From: DASVBJ01 sp036375895
GTDB lineage: Bacteria > Actinomycetota > Actinomycetes > JACCUZ01
Direction of reading: 5' to 3'
NCBI GenBank assembly: GCA_036375895.1
Contig: DASVBJ010000188.1
Span: forward strand, 1 to 8,604
Length of the DNA: 8,604 nt
Shown here: positions 1-5,690 of the stretch, in pieces
How the letters are laid out: each line of letters starts with the position of its first letter
How positions within the stretch are numbered: position 1 is the first letter of the stretch
Program-made: the position numbers and the translations under genes
The notes under the pieces: model-generated
Databases searched by the model: none
The model's input: only the letters and a program-made list of their open reading frames with translations
Told to the model about the DNA's origin: nothing

Positions 1-314
1 GCAGTCGAGACGGCATCGGTCGGGTTCGACTCGCGGTGGACCGTGTGCGCCGGAACGTGCACGAAGTCACCGGGGCCGGCGTCGACGGTCGACCGGCCGC
101 CCGGGCCGAACTCGAGCCGCAGCACCCCCGAGACGACGTACAGGCTCGTCTCGTGCTCCCCGTGATGGTGCCAGCCCGACGTCGCACCGGGCTGCGTGTG
201 CACGAGCCCGGCCCACAACCCCGGGACGTCGAAGGCCCGCAGGCGCCGCATCCCCGGAGTCGGGTCGGCGTCGGCCAGGTCGCCCGCGGGGACCACACGC
301 ACCGGCTCGGACAC
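1..314 (-). CDS. cupin-domain protein (partial, 3' end outside the window)
   Basis: Only the first 104 codons are present; the reading frame is still open at the left edge. The visible part is a small single-domain cupin, a metal-binding beta-barrel. Cupin motif 1 is clear: H49, H51 and E55 are followed by a glycine at 63 in a YVVSG turn. Motif 2 follows as PGDFVHVP with H93 and N97, so the usual 3-His/1-Glu metal site (H49, H51, E55, H93) is complete. The substrate cannot be told; such proteins include dioxygenases, isomerases and sensors. I chose the GTG at 314 because the preceding sequence is G-rich and residues from here look like family N-termini. An in-frame ATG at 383 would add 23 residues but lies inside the hairpin repeat, and another ATG at 251 is possible. 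The gene lies downstream of the SDR gene on the same strand, separated by 150 bp containing that hairpin, so independent transcription is likely. Confidence 0.85.
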   Translation of the reverse strand, partial: MSEPVRVVPAGDLADADPTPGMRRLRAFDVPGLWAGLVHTQPGATSGWHHHGEHETSLYVVSGVLRLEFGPGGRSTVDAGPGDFVHVPAHTVHRESNPTDAVST

Positions 315-372
315 GGCCCCAGCCTGCCGCAACTCCGCGACCGCCGCGAGGCCTCTGCGGCCGAGAACCAGA

Positions 373-418
373 GCAGCGATCATGCACGTTTCGGCGACGG
401 AACGTGCATGATCGCTGC
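373..418. repeat. hairpin repeat element, copy 1 (likely terminator of the SDR gene)
   Basis: An inverted repeat has 18-base perfect arms: 373-390 reads GCAGCGATCATGCACGTT and 401-418 is its reverse complement. Pairing can continue inward to 393/398, with one U-G wobble on the plus-strand RNA (an A-C mismatch on the minus strand), leaving a four-base GCGA loop. The right arm with its inner extension (395-418) is a 24-base block repeated exactly at 7825-7848, so this is a dispersed element and not a one-off hairpin. It lies 46 bases past the SDR stop, on the side where that transcript should end, and upstream of the cupin start. There is no U-tract, so intrinsic termination is inferred from position and stem strength only. 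Confidence 0.75.
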
Positions 419-434
419 AGGTTGGGGGGTCCGG

Positions 435-478
435 GTGGGGTCAGAGGCCGCGCACCTTGTGGGGTCAGAGGCCGCGCA
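435..478. repeat. 20-bp direct repeat, 24-bp period, spanning the SDR stop codon
   Basis: Bases 435-454 and 459-478 are identical 20-mers (GTGGGGTCAGAGGCCGCGCA on the plus strand). The period is 24, so the SDR stop codon at 465-467 is duplicated in the same frame at 441-443. Reading past the first stop would add seven residues ending in the same Arg-Gly-Leu before the second stop. It looks like a slippage duplication of the gene's 3' end. Confidence 0.85.
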
Positions 479-1229
479 TCGCCCCGCCGTCGACGGGGAC
501 CATCGCGCCGGTCACGTAGGACGCGGCGGGGGAGAGCAGGAACGCCGCGACCCGGCCGAACTCCTCCGGGGCGCCGTAACGCCGCAGAGGGATCCGCGCC
601 TCGTGCTCCCGGCGCGCCGTGACGGGCTTGCCACTGGCCTGGTCGAGCTCACGCACCCGGTCGGTGTCGATGCGGCCCGGCATCAGCCCGTTGACCCGGA
701 TGTTGCGCGCCCCGAGCTCGTCGGCCAGCGTCTTGGCGGCCATCGCCAGGCCCGGGCGGAGGCCGTTGGAGACAGCCAGGCCGGAGATCGGCTCGCGCAC
801 CGAGGACGACAGCACGAAGACCACCGAGCCGCCTTCCTCCGAGAGCGTCGAGGTGACCGCCCGGGCGACGCGCAGCGCGCCGAGGAAGACCGACTCGAAG
901 CCGCTACGCCACGCGTCGTCGCCGACCAGGCTGGCGGAGCCGGGCGGTGGTCCGCCGACGCTGATCAGTGCGCCGTCGAGGCGGCCCCAGCGGCCCATCG
1001 CGGCGGCGACCAGGCGGCTCTCCGTCCCGCTCTCGGCGAGGTCACCCCGCACCGCCAGCGCGTGGTCGTTGCCGCCGAGGGACTCAGCCACCTCGGCCAG
1101 CCTCTGCTCGTCCCTGGCGCAGACGACGACCCGGGCGCCGTCCGCAACCAGGGCCTGTGCGCCGGCCAGGCCGAGCCCTCGGCTGGCACCGGTCACGACG
1201 TACACGCGGTCCTTCAGTCCTAGATCCAT
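465..1229 (-). CDS. SDR-family oxidoreductase-like protein with altered active site
   Basis: This is a 254-residue short-chain dehydrogenase/reductase fold, similar to FabG-like 3-oxoacyl-ACP reductases. The Rossmann motif TGASRGLG is at residues 13-20, and Arg17 and Arg39 suggest NADPH preference. The C-terminal part carries the usual VNGLMPGRI stretch and ends in the PVDGG signature. The catalytic region is unusual. Ser141-143 stand where the catalytic Ser belongs, but the Tyr and Lys positions read Ser154 and Arg158 (SNGLR), and the NNAG motif is replaced by SVGGPPPG at about 90-97. A subgroup of BKR-like SDRs without the standard tetrad is known to me, and this appears to belong there, so the reaction is uncertain. 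The start at 1229 is preferred over an in-frame ATG at 1238 because AGGA lies seven bases before it; the upstream ATG would have that AGG directly abutting it. The gene is divergent from the sirtuin, 41 bp away. Confidence 0.88.
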   Translation of the reverse strand: MDLGLKDRVYVVTGASRGLGLAGAQALVADGARVVVCARDEQRLAEVAESLGGNDHALAVRGDLAESGTESRLVAAAMGRWGRLDGALISVGGPPPGSASLVGDDAWRSGFESVFLGALRVARAVTSTLSEEGGSVVFVLSSSVREPISGLAVSNGLRPGLAMAAKTLADELGARNIRVNGLMPGRIDTDRVRELDQASGKPVTARREHEARIPLRRYGAPEEFGRVAAFLLSPAASYVTGAMVPVDGGAMRGL

Positions 1230-1257
1230 GGGCGCCATCCTGCCGTCAAAGCCCGGT

Positions 1258-1263
1258 TAGGGT
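1258..1263 (+). promoter_or_regulatory. candidate -10 box for a leaderless sirtuin transcript
   Basis: TAGGGT fits the actinobacterial TANNNT -10 pattern and ends seven bases before the GTG at 1271, which places the transcription start at or next to the start codon. No good -35 (TTGAC-like) is visible at the expected distance. The same spacing recurs at three other genes in this window. The box overlaps an alternative GTG at 1262 and also the AGGG that could act as a weak ribosome binding site, so a leadered start is not excluded. Confidence 0.4.
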
Positions 1264-1270
1264 GCAAGAC

Positions 1271-2029
1271 GTGCACACCGAGGACGACGTACGCGCGTGG
1301 CTCACCGCGGCGCGTCGGGTCACCGTGCTGTCCGGCGCGGGCATCAGCACCAGCTCCGGCGTGCCGGACTTCCGCGGCCCGCAGGGCGTGTGGACCCGGA
1401 ACCCGGGCGCGCAGGCGATGTTCACCCTGCAGAGCTACGTCGCCGACCCCGAGCTGCGGAAGGTCGCGTGGGCCAACCGGCGCGACCACCCGGCCTGGGA
1501 CGCGTTGCCCAACGCCGGGCACCGGGCGCTCGTCGCGCTGGAGCGCTCCGGCCGGCTGGTCGCGATCGTCACGCAGAACATCGACGGGCTGCACCAGCGC
1601 GCGGGCAACCACCCGCAGAAGGTCATCGAGATCCACGGCACGCTCTACGAGGTGGAGTGCCTCACCTGCGAGCGCCGCACGACGATGCGGGAGAACCTCG
1701 ACCGCGTCGCCGCCGGTGACCCGGACCCGGCCTGCCTGGCCTGCGGCGGCATCCAGAAGTCGGCCACCATCTCCTTCGGCCAGGCGCTGCGGCCGCACGT
1801 CCTGCGGGCCGCGACCGAGGCCGCCGCGGCGTGCGACCTGCTGCTGGCGGTCGGCTCGACGCTGCAGGTGCAGCCCGCGGCGGGGCTCGCCGAGGTGGCC
1901 GTCGACCACGGCGCGCGGCTGGTCGTCATCAACCACGACCCCACGCCGTACGACGTGATCGCCGCGGCGACGTTGCGCGACTCCATCGACGAGGTGCTGC
2001 CGCGGCTCGTCGCCCCGTTGGCCGCATGA
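1271..2029 (+). CDS. NAD-dependent protein deacylase, Sir2 family (sirtuin)
   Basis: This 252-residue sirtuin has the normal length for a bacterial single-domain enzyme. It should remove acyl groups from protein lysines, consuming NAD+ and producing nicotinamide and O-acyl-ADP-ribose in the cytoplasm. All landmarks are present: the NAD-binding GAGIS at 22-26 with SSGVPDFRG to 36, TQNIDGLH at 101-108, the catalytic His122 in HGTLYEVEC, a zinc knuckle from Cys130, Cys133, Cys155 and Cys158, GSTLQVQPAAGL at 195-206, and INHDPTPYD near 220-228. The Tyr-x-x-Arg pair that marks SIRT5/CobB-type desuccinylases appears to read Trp67-Ala-Asn-Arg70, so acyl preference is open. The start is GTG 1271, with GTG 1262 as an alternative; the open frame extends upstream but that part is antisense to the SDR gene and not family-like. 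The stop overlaps the next gene's start as ATGA, implying translational coupling to the LD-carboxypeptidase. Confidence 0.95.
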   Translation: MHTEDDVRAWLTAARRVTVLSGAGISTSSGVPDFRGPQGVWTRNPGAQAMFTLQSYVADPELRKVAWANRRDHPAWDALPNAGHRALVALERSGRLVAIVTQNIDGLHQRAGNHPQKVIEIHGTLYEVECLTCERRTTMRENLDRVAAGDPDPACLACGGIQKSATISFGQALRPHVLRAATEAAAACDLLLAVGSTLQVQPAAGLAEVAVDHGARLVVINHDPTPYDVIAAATLRDSIDEVLPRLVAPLAA

Positions 2030-2958
2030 CCGGCGGACCCATCACCGCCCTGCGGCGACCACGGCGACTCGTGCCCGGTGACCGGGTCGCCGTCGTCGCT
2101 CCCAGCGGGCCGCTGGAGGCGGACCGGCTGGCCCGCGGCGTCGGCATCCTCGAGTCCTGGGGACTGCAGGTCGTGGTGGGTGCGCACGCCCTCGAACGTG
2201 ACCGACACCTGGCCGGCGACGACGAGGGCCGCGCGGCGGACCTGCAGGCGGCGTGGACCGACCCGTCGGTGCGTGCCGTCGTCTGCGCCCGCGGTGGCTC
2301 GGGCGCGGCGCGACTGCTGGACCTCCTCGACTGGGACGCGGTCCGGCGGGCCGAGCCACGGGTGCTCGTCGGCTTCAGCGACGCCACCGTCCTGCACGAG
2401 GCGGCGGCCACGCACGCCGGCGTGGCGGGGCTGTTCGGGCCGATGGCCGCGACCGAGGTGTTCGGCGGCGCGGCACCGGACGCGGAAACGGTCGAGCACC
2501 TGCGGACCACGTTGTTCCAGCCCGAGGAGGCGCAGGTCCTCAGCGGGGCCGGGACCCGCCGCATCGCCGGGGGCCGGGCCGCCGGCGTCACCGTCGGCGG
2601 CACGCTGTCGCTGCTCGCCGGGTCGGTCGGCACGCCGGAGTCACGGCCCGCACGCGGCGGGATCGTCGTCCTGGAGGACGTCACCGAGGAGCCGTACCGG
2701 ATCGACGGCCTGCTGACCCAGCTGCTGCGCGCGGGCTGGTTCGACGGCGTCCGGGGTGTCGCCCTCGGCTCGTGGGTGGGTTGCGGCGACGACGCGGTCG
2801 AGACGGTGACGGCGCGCCTGCAGCACCTGGGCGTGCCGGTGCTCGCCGACCTGCCCTTCGGTCACGGCGTGCCGCAGCTGACCGTGCCGCTCGGGGTCGA
2901 GGCCGTGCTCGACGCCGACGCGGGGACGCTCACGATGTGCGAGCCGGCGCTGGCCTGA
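2026..2958 (+). CDS. LD-carboxypeptidase, peptidase family S66
   Basis: This is a 310-residue member of the S66 serine peptidases (LdcA/MccF group), which cut amide bonds next to a D-residue. The best known role is trimming murein tetrapeptides to tripeptides during wall recycling; the MccF branch instead inactivates microcin C-type compounds. The sequence shows VAVVAPSGP near 21-29, the ARGGSGAARLL glycine-rich stretch at 88-98, the nucleophile Ser118 in GFSDATVLH, Glu217 in VLEDVTEEPYRIDGLL, and His280 in PFGHG. These match the Ser-Glu-His triad of characterised LD-carboxypeptidases in order and spacing. No signal peptide is seen, in keeping with a cytoplasmic enzyme. The ATG overlaps the sirtuin stop (ATGA), so the two are almost certainly one operon. 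I cannot separate the LdcA role from the MccF role from sequence alone. Confidence 0.93.
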   Translation: MTGGPITALRRPRRLVPGDRVAVVAPSGPLEADRLARGVGILESWGLQVVVGAHALERDRHLAGDDEGRAADLQAAWTDPSVRAVVCARGGSGAARLLDLLDWDAVRRAEPRVLVGFSDATVLHEAAATHAGVAGLFGPMAATEVFGGAAPDAETVEHLRTTLFQPEEAQVLSGAGTRRIAGGRAAGVTVGGTLSLLAGSVGTPESRPARGGIVVLEDVTEEPYRIDGLLTQLLRAGWFDGVRGVALGSWVGCGDDAVETVTARLQHLGVPVLADLPFGHGVPQLTVPLGVEAVLDADAGTLTMCEPALA

Positions 2959-2971
2959 CCCGCCGGGTCAG
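2955..2971. terminator. short palindrome holding both convergent stop codons
   Basis: CTGACCC (2955-2961), a three-base GCC loop, then GGGTCAG (2965-2971) form a perfect 7-bp inverted repeat. The TGA of the LD-carboxypeptidase and the TGA of the GH15 gene on the other strand lie in opposite arms, with only nine bases between the two coding regions. It may act as a compact two-way terminator, but the stem is short and there is no U-run, so this is tentative. Confidence 0.35.
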
Positions 2972-4803
2972 CGGTCGGCGCGCCGCTCGGCCGGCGCGTC
3001 CGCGCGCTGCTCGGCCGGCGCGTCCTTGCCCGGCCCCGGTGCCTGGGTGAGGTTCAGCGCGGTGTTGACCAGGGCCAGGTGGCTGTAGGCCTGCGGGACG
3101 TTGCCGACCTGGCGGCGGCGGACCACGTCGTACTCCTCGGCGAGAAGTCCCACGTCGTTGCGCAGGCGCAGCATCCGCTCGAACAGCGACCGGCCCTCCT
3201 CGACCTGCCCGTCCAGGACGAGGGCATCGGCCAGCCAGAAGCTGCACGCCAGGAACGCGCCCTCGTCGCCGGCGAGCCCGTCGACGCCGCGGCCGCCGTT
3301 CGTGTCGTAACGCCGGACGAACCCGTCCTCGACCAGGTCGGCCTGGATCGCACGCAGCGTGCCGCGCACCCGCTCGTCCTCGGCGGGCAGGAACCCGAGC
3401 TGGGGAATGAGCAGCAGCGCGGCGTCGAGCTCCTTGGACCCGTAGTGCTGGGTGAAGGTGTTCCGCTGCGCGTCGTAGGCCTTCTCGCAGACGTCACGGT
3501 GGATCTCCTCGCGCAGGGCGCGGTACCGGTCGACCGGACCGTCGAGGCCGGCCTCCTCCACGCTGCGCACCGCCCGGTCTGCGGCGACCCAGGCGAGCAC
3601 CTTCGAGTGGGTGAAGTGCTGCTGCCCGCCGCGCACCTCCCACAGCCCGTCGTCCGGGTGCCGCCAGCCGGACTCCAGCCACTCCATCAGCTTCTGCTGG
3701 ATGCGCCAGGCGTCCTCGTCCGGCTCCAGGCCGTACGAGCGGGCGAGCCACAGGGTGTCCATCACCTCGCCGTAGACGTCGAGCTGCCGCTGGCCGACCG
3801 CCCCGTTGCCGATGCGCACCGGCCTCGAGGCCTCGTAGCCGGCCAGCCAGTCCAGCTCGAGCTCGGGCACCCAGCGCTCGCCGGCCACGCCGTACAGGAT
3901 CTGCAGGTGCTCGGGGCTGCCGGCAACCGCCCGGAGCAGCCACTCGCGCCACGCGGCCGCCTCCTCCTCGAACCCGGTCTTCACCAGGGCCTGCAGGGTG
4001 AACGCGGCGTCCCGCAGCCAGCAGAAGCGGTAGTCCCAGTTGCGGACCCCGCCGATCGCCTCGGGCAGCGACGTGGTCGCGGCCGCGACGATGCCGCCCG
4101 TCGGCGCGTAGGTCAGGCCCTTGAGGGTGATGAGCGAGCGGACCACCGCGTCGCGGTACGGACCCTCGTAGGTGCACCGCTCGGCCCACCGCTGCCAGAA
4201 CCGGGAGGTCTGGCGCAGGGCTTTCGCCGCGTCGACCGGCCTCGGCTTCGGCAGGTGCGAGGGGTGCCAGGTCAGCACGAAGCCGACCCGGTCGCCCTCC
4301 TCGACGGCGAAGTCCGCGTACGACGCGTAGTCGCGGCCGTGGTGCGCGACGTCCGACGCGAGCCACACCGAGTCCGGGCCGGCGATGGCCGCCAGCATCC
4401 CGTCGAGGTGGCGCACCCAGGGCACGATCTGGCCGTAGTTGAAGCGCAGCCGCAGCTCGCTGCGCATGTCGACCCGGCCCGACACGCCCTCCACGATGCG
4501 CACGACGTCGGGCGCCTCGCCCCGCTCCGGCATGAAGTCGAGCACCCGCACCGTGCCCGACGGGGTGTCCCACTCCGTCTCCAGCACCAGCGACTCGCCG
4601 ACGTACCGCCGGCGCGTACAGGGACCACCGGATCGCGGCCCCACCCGCCAGTGCCCGTTCTTCTCCGTGCCGAGCAGCGCCGCGAAGCACGCCCCCGAGT
4701 CGAAGCGCGGGAAGCAGAGCCAGTCGATGGATCCGTCGCGCCCCACCAGCCCGGCCGCGTTCATGTCGCTGATGAGGGCGTAGTCCTCTATGAGTCCCGG
4801 CAC
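2968..4803 (-). CDS. glycoside hydrolase family 15 protein, trehalase/glucoamylase-like
   Basis: This 611-residue protein has the bacterial GH15 layout: an N-terminal beta-sandwich domain (about 1-220, beginning IEDYALISD and including GSIDWLCFPRFDS) and an (alpha/alpha)6 catalytic barrel (about 225-585). Conserved barrel stretches include RNWDYRFCWLRDAAFTL at 254-270 and QLDVYGEVMDTL at 340-351. The likely general acid is Glu389 in DGLWEVRGG, and the general base is Glu556 in LLAEEYD. Close relatives include mycobacterial trehalases, so trehalose is a plausible substrate, but glucoamylase-type alpha-glucan activity cannot be excluded. No signal peptide is seen, so it is probably cytoplasmic. 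The start is GTG 4803, preceded by GTAGGAG at ideal spacing; this ribosome site overlaps the SURF1 stop codon, so the two are co-transcribed. The last 18 residues are a low-complexity tail with an octapeptide (DAPAEQRA) nearly repeated, lying outside the catalytic domain. Confidence 0.93.
   Translation of the reverse strand: MPGLIEDYALISDMNAAGLVGRDGSIDWLCFPRFDSGACFAALLGTEKNGHWRVGPRSGGPCTRRRYVGESLVLETEWDTPSGTVRVLDFMPERGEAPDVVRIVEGVSGRVDMRSELRLRFNYGQIVPWVRHLDGMLAAIAGPDSVWLASDVAHHGRDYASYADFAVEEGDRVGFVLTWHPSHLPKPRPVDAAKALRQTSRFWQRWAERCTYEGPYRDAVVRSLITLKGLTYAPTGGIVAAATTSLPEAIGGVRNWDYRFCWLRDAAFTLQALVKTGFEEEAAAWREWLLRAVAGSPEHLQILYGVAGERWVPELELDWLAGYEASRPVRIGNGAVGQRQLDVYGEVMDTLWLARSYGLEPDEDAWRIQQKLMEWLESGWRHPDDGLWEVRGGQQHFTHSKVLAWVAADRAVRSVEEAGLDGPVDRYRALREEIHRDVCEKAYDAQRNTFTQHYGSKELDAALLLIPQLGFLPAEDERVRGTLRAIQADLVEDGFVRRYDTNGGRGVDGLAGDEGAFLACSFWLADALVLDGQVEEGRSLFERMLRLRNDVGLLAEEYDVVRRRQVGNVPQAYSHLALVNTALNLTQAPGPGKDAPAEQRADAPAERRADR
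2978..3025. repeat. two 24-bp tandem units in the GH15 3' end
   Basis: Bases 2978-3001 and 3002-3025 are 24-bp copies differing at one position (2984 versus 3008). They encode the repeated DAPAEQRA / DAPAERRA tail of the GH15 protein at residues 594-609. The period is a multiple of three, so the frame is kept. Confidence 0.85.
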
Positions 4804-4812
4804 GGTCGGCTC

Positions 4813-5643
4813 CTACCCGTCGGCGCGCGTGGGCACCGGGCGAGGGGCAGAAGCCGTCCGGTTGGCAGGTCCGGGGCGTCCGGGGCGTCCGGCGCGTCCG
4901 GGGCGTCCGGCCGCCAGGTCCCGTGCCTCGCGGCGGGCCAGGACGACGTAGCCGCCCAGCGCCATCAGCCCGAAGAGGAACCACTGGAAGGCGTAGGCGA
5001 GGTGCGGCCCCTCGCTCACCTCGGGCGGGGGGAGTGCCGTCGGCGCCGGCCGGCTGGGCGGGTCCTGGGCGACGAGCTCGCCGTACCCGCCGTACACGGG
5101 GTAGGGGAGGCTCCTGGCGATCGTGGCGACGGCGATCCGCGTCACCTGGCCGGCGGGCGGGGCGGGCCCGTGCTTCGGCGGCTCCGCCTGCCGCATCCGC
5201 GCGGTCACGGTGGCCTCGCCGGAGGGCGGCGGTGGTACGTCGGGCCTGGTGGCGGCGGTCTCGGCGGTCGGGACCCAGCCGCGGTCGACGAGGAGGGCGG
5301 GGCCCTGCTCGGTGACCAGCGGGGTGAGCACGTGGTAGCCGACCGCGCCGTCCAGCGTCCGGTTGCGCACGACCAGCTCGTGGCCGGTGTCGTAGCGGCC
5401 GGTCGCGGTCACCCTGCGCCACTGTTGCCCGGTGGGCAGCGGGTGCCCTGGCCGCAGCAGGTCGGCCGCCGGCACGGGCGCGGCCCCGAGGTTGTGCTCG
5501 ATGACCGCGTTGCGGGCGTGCCGCTGATGGAGACGGTCGAGCTGCCACCGGCCCAGCGCCGCGCAGAGGGCCGCGGCGGCGATCGCGGCCGCCAGCAGAC
5601 CCAGCCAGCGCCGGCTCAGCAGGAACCGGTAGGTGGCGAGCAC
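4813..5643 (-). CDS. SURF1-family cytochrome c oxidase assembly protein
   Basis: This 276-residue membrane protein belongs to the SURF1/Shy1 family, which helps place heme a into subunit I of aa3-type cytochrome oxidase. It shows the expected two-helix topology: a first transmembrane segment at about 12-31 ending in the signature GRWQLDR (31-37), a large outer domain with VRNRTLDGAVGYHVLTPL (92-109) and LLVDRGWVP (117-125), and a second helix at about 216-236 introduced by GPHLAYAFQWF. His214 in that motif is the residue linked to heme binding in the family. The C-terminal cytoplasmic tail is a Gly-Arg-Pro repeat (about 246-258) encoded by four 9-bp units. The start is GTG 5643; no ribosome site precedes it, but a TACCGT box lies seven bases upstream, suggesting a leaderless message. 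The GH15 gene follows after nine bases. The gene is divergent from moaA. Confidence 0.92.
   Translation of the reverse strand: MLATYRFLLSRRWLGLLAAAIAAAALCAALGRWQLDRLHQRHARNAVIEHNLGAAPVPAADLLRPGHPLPTGQQWRRVTATGRYDTGHELVVRNRTLDGAVGYHVLTPLVTEQGPALLVDRGWVPTAETAATRPDVPPPPSGEATVTARMRQAEPPKHGPAPPAGQVTRIAVATIARSLPYPVYGGYGELVAQDPPSRPAPTALPPPEVSEGPHLAYAFQWFLFGLMALGGYVVLARREARDLAAGRPGRAGRPGRPGPANRTASAPRPVPTRADG
4873..4908. repeat. four 9-bp tandem units in the SURF1 3' region
   Basis: The 9-mer GGGGCGTCC (plus strand) occurs at 4873, 4882, 4891 (as GGCGCGTCC) and 4900. On the coding strand each unit encodes Gly-Arg-Pro, or Gly-Arg-Ala in the third plus-strand copy. The result is a basic, proline-rich cytoplasmic tail of probably variable length. 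Confidence 0.85.
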
Positions 5644-5650
5644 GCCGTGA

Positions 5651-5656
5651 ACGGTA
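5651..5656 (-). promoter_or_regulatory. candidate -10 box for a leaderless SURF1 transcript
   Basis: On the minus strand TACCGT fits TANNNT and is followed by seven bases and then the GTG start at 5643. No convincing -35 is visible. It would drive the SURF1-GH15 pair. It faces the moaA box across a 47-bp intergenic region. Confidence 0.45.
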
Positions 5657-5678
5657 ACCCGTTGTCGGCAGCACGACG

Positions 5679-5684
5679 TACGCT
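5679..5684 (+). promoter_or_regulatory. candidate -10 box for a leaderless moaA transcript
   Basis: TACGCT fits TANNNT and ends six bases before the GTG at 5691. The intervening GGGGCG is G-rich but sits too close to the start for a normal ribosome site, so a leaderless message is the better reading. The -35 region has no TTGAC-like hexamer at standard spacing. Confidence 0.45.
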
Positions 5685-5690
5685 GGGGCG

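Noticed and set aside
45..61. A 16-of-17 match to part of the hairpin element (TGCACGTTCCG.CGCAC) inside the cupin gene.
   Set aside because: It encodes the conserved cupin motif 2 region and lacks the GCAGCGATCA part and the inverted arm, so chance or codon-driven similarity is more likely than a third copy.
314..383. An upstream cupin start at ATG 383.
   Set aside because: That ATG lies in the arm of the dispersed hairpin element, so translation from it is unlikely, and the added 23 residues do not look like cupin N-termini.
36..1223. A 395-codon plus-strand open frame across the cupin and SDR genes.
   Set aside because: It runs antisense to two recognisable proteins, has no family signature, and crosses the hairpin repeat.
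968..1270. A longer N-terminus for the sirtuin, extending the open frame back to 968.
   Set aside because: The added residues are Arg/Pro-rich antisense of the SDR gene. Family proteins begin near GTG 1271, where a -10 box also lies.
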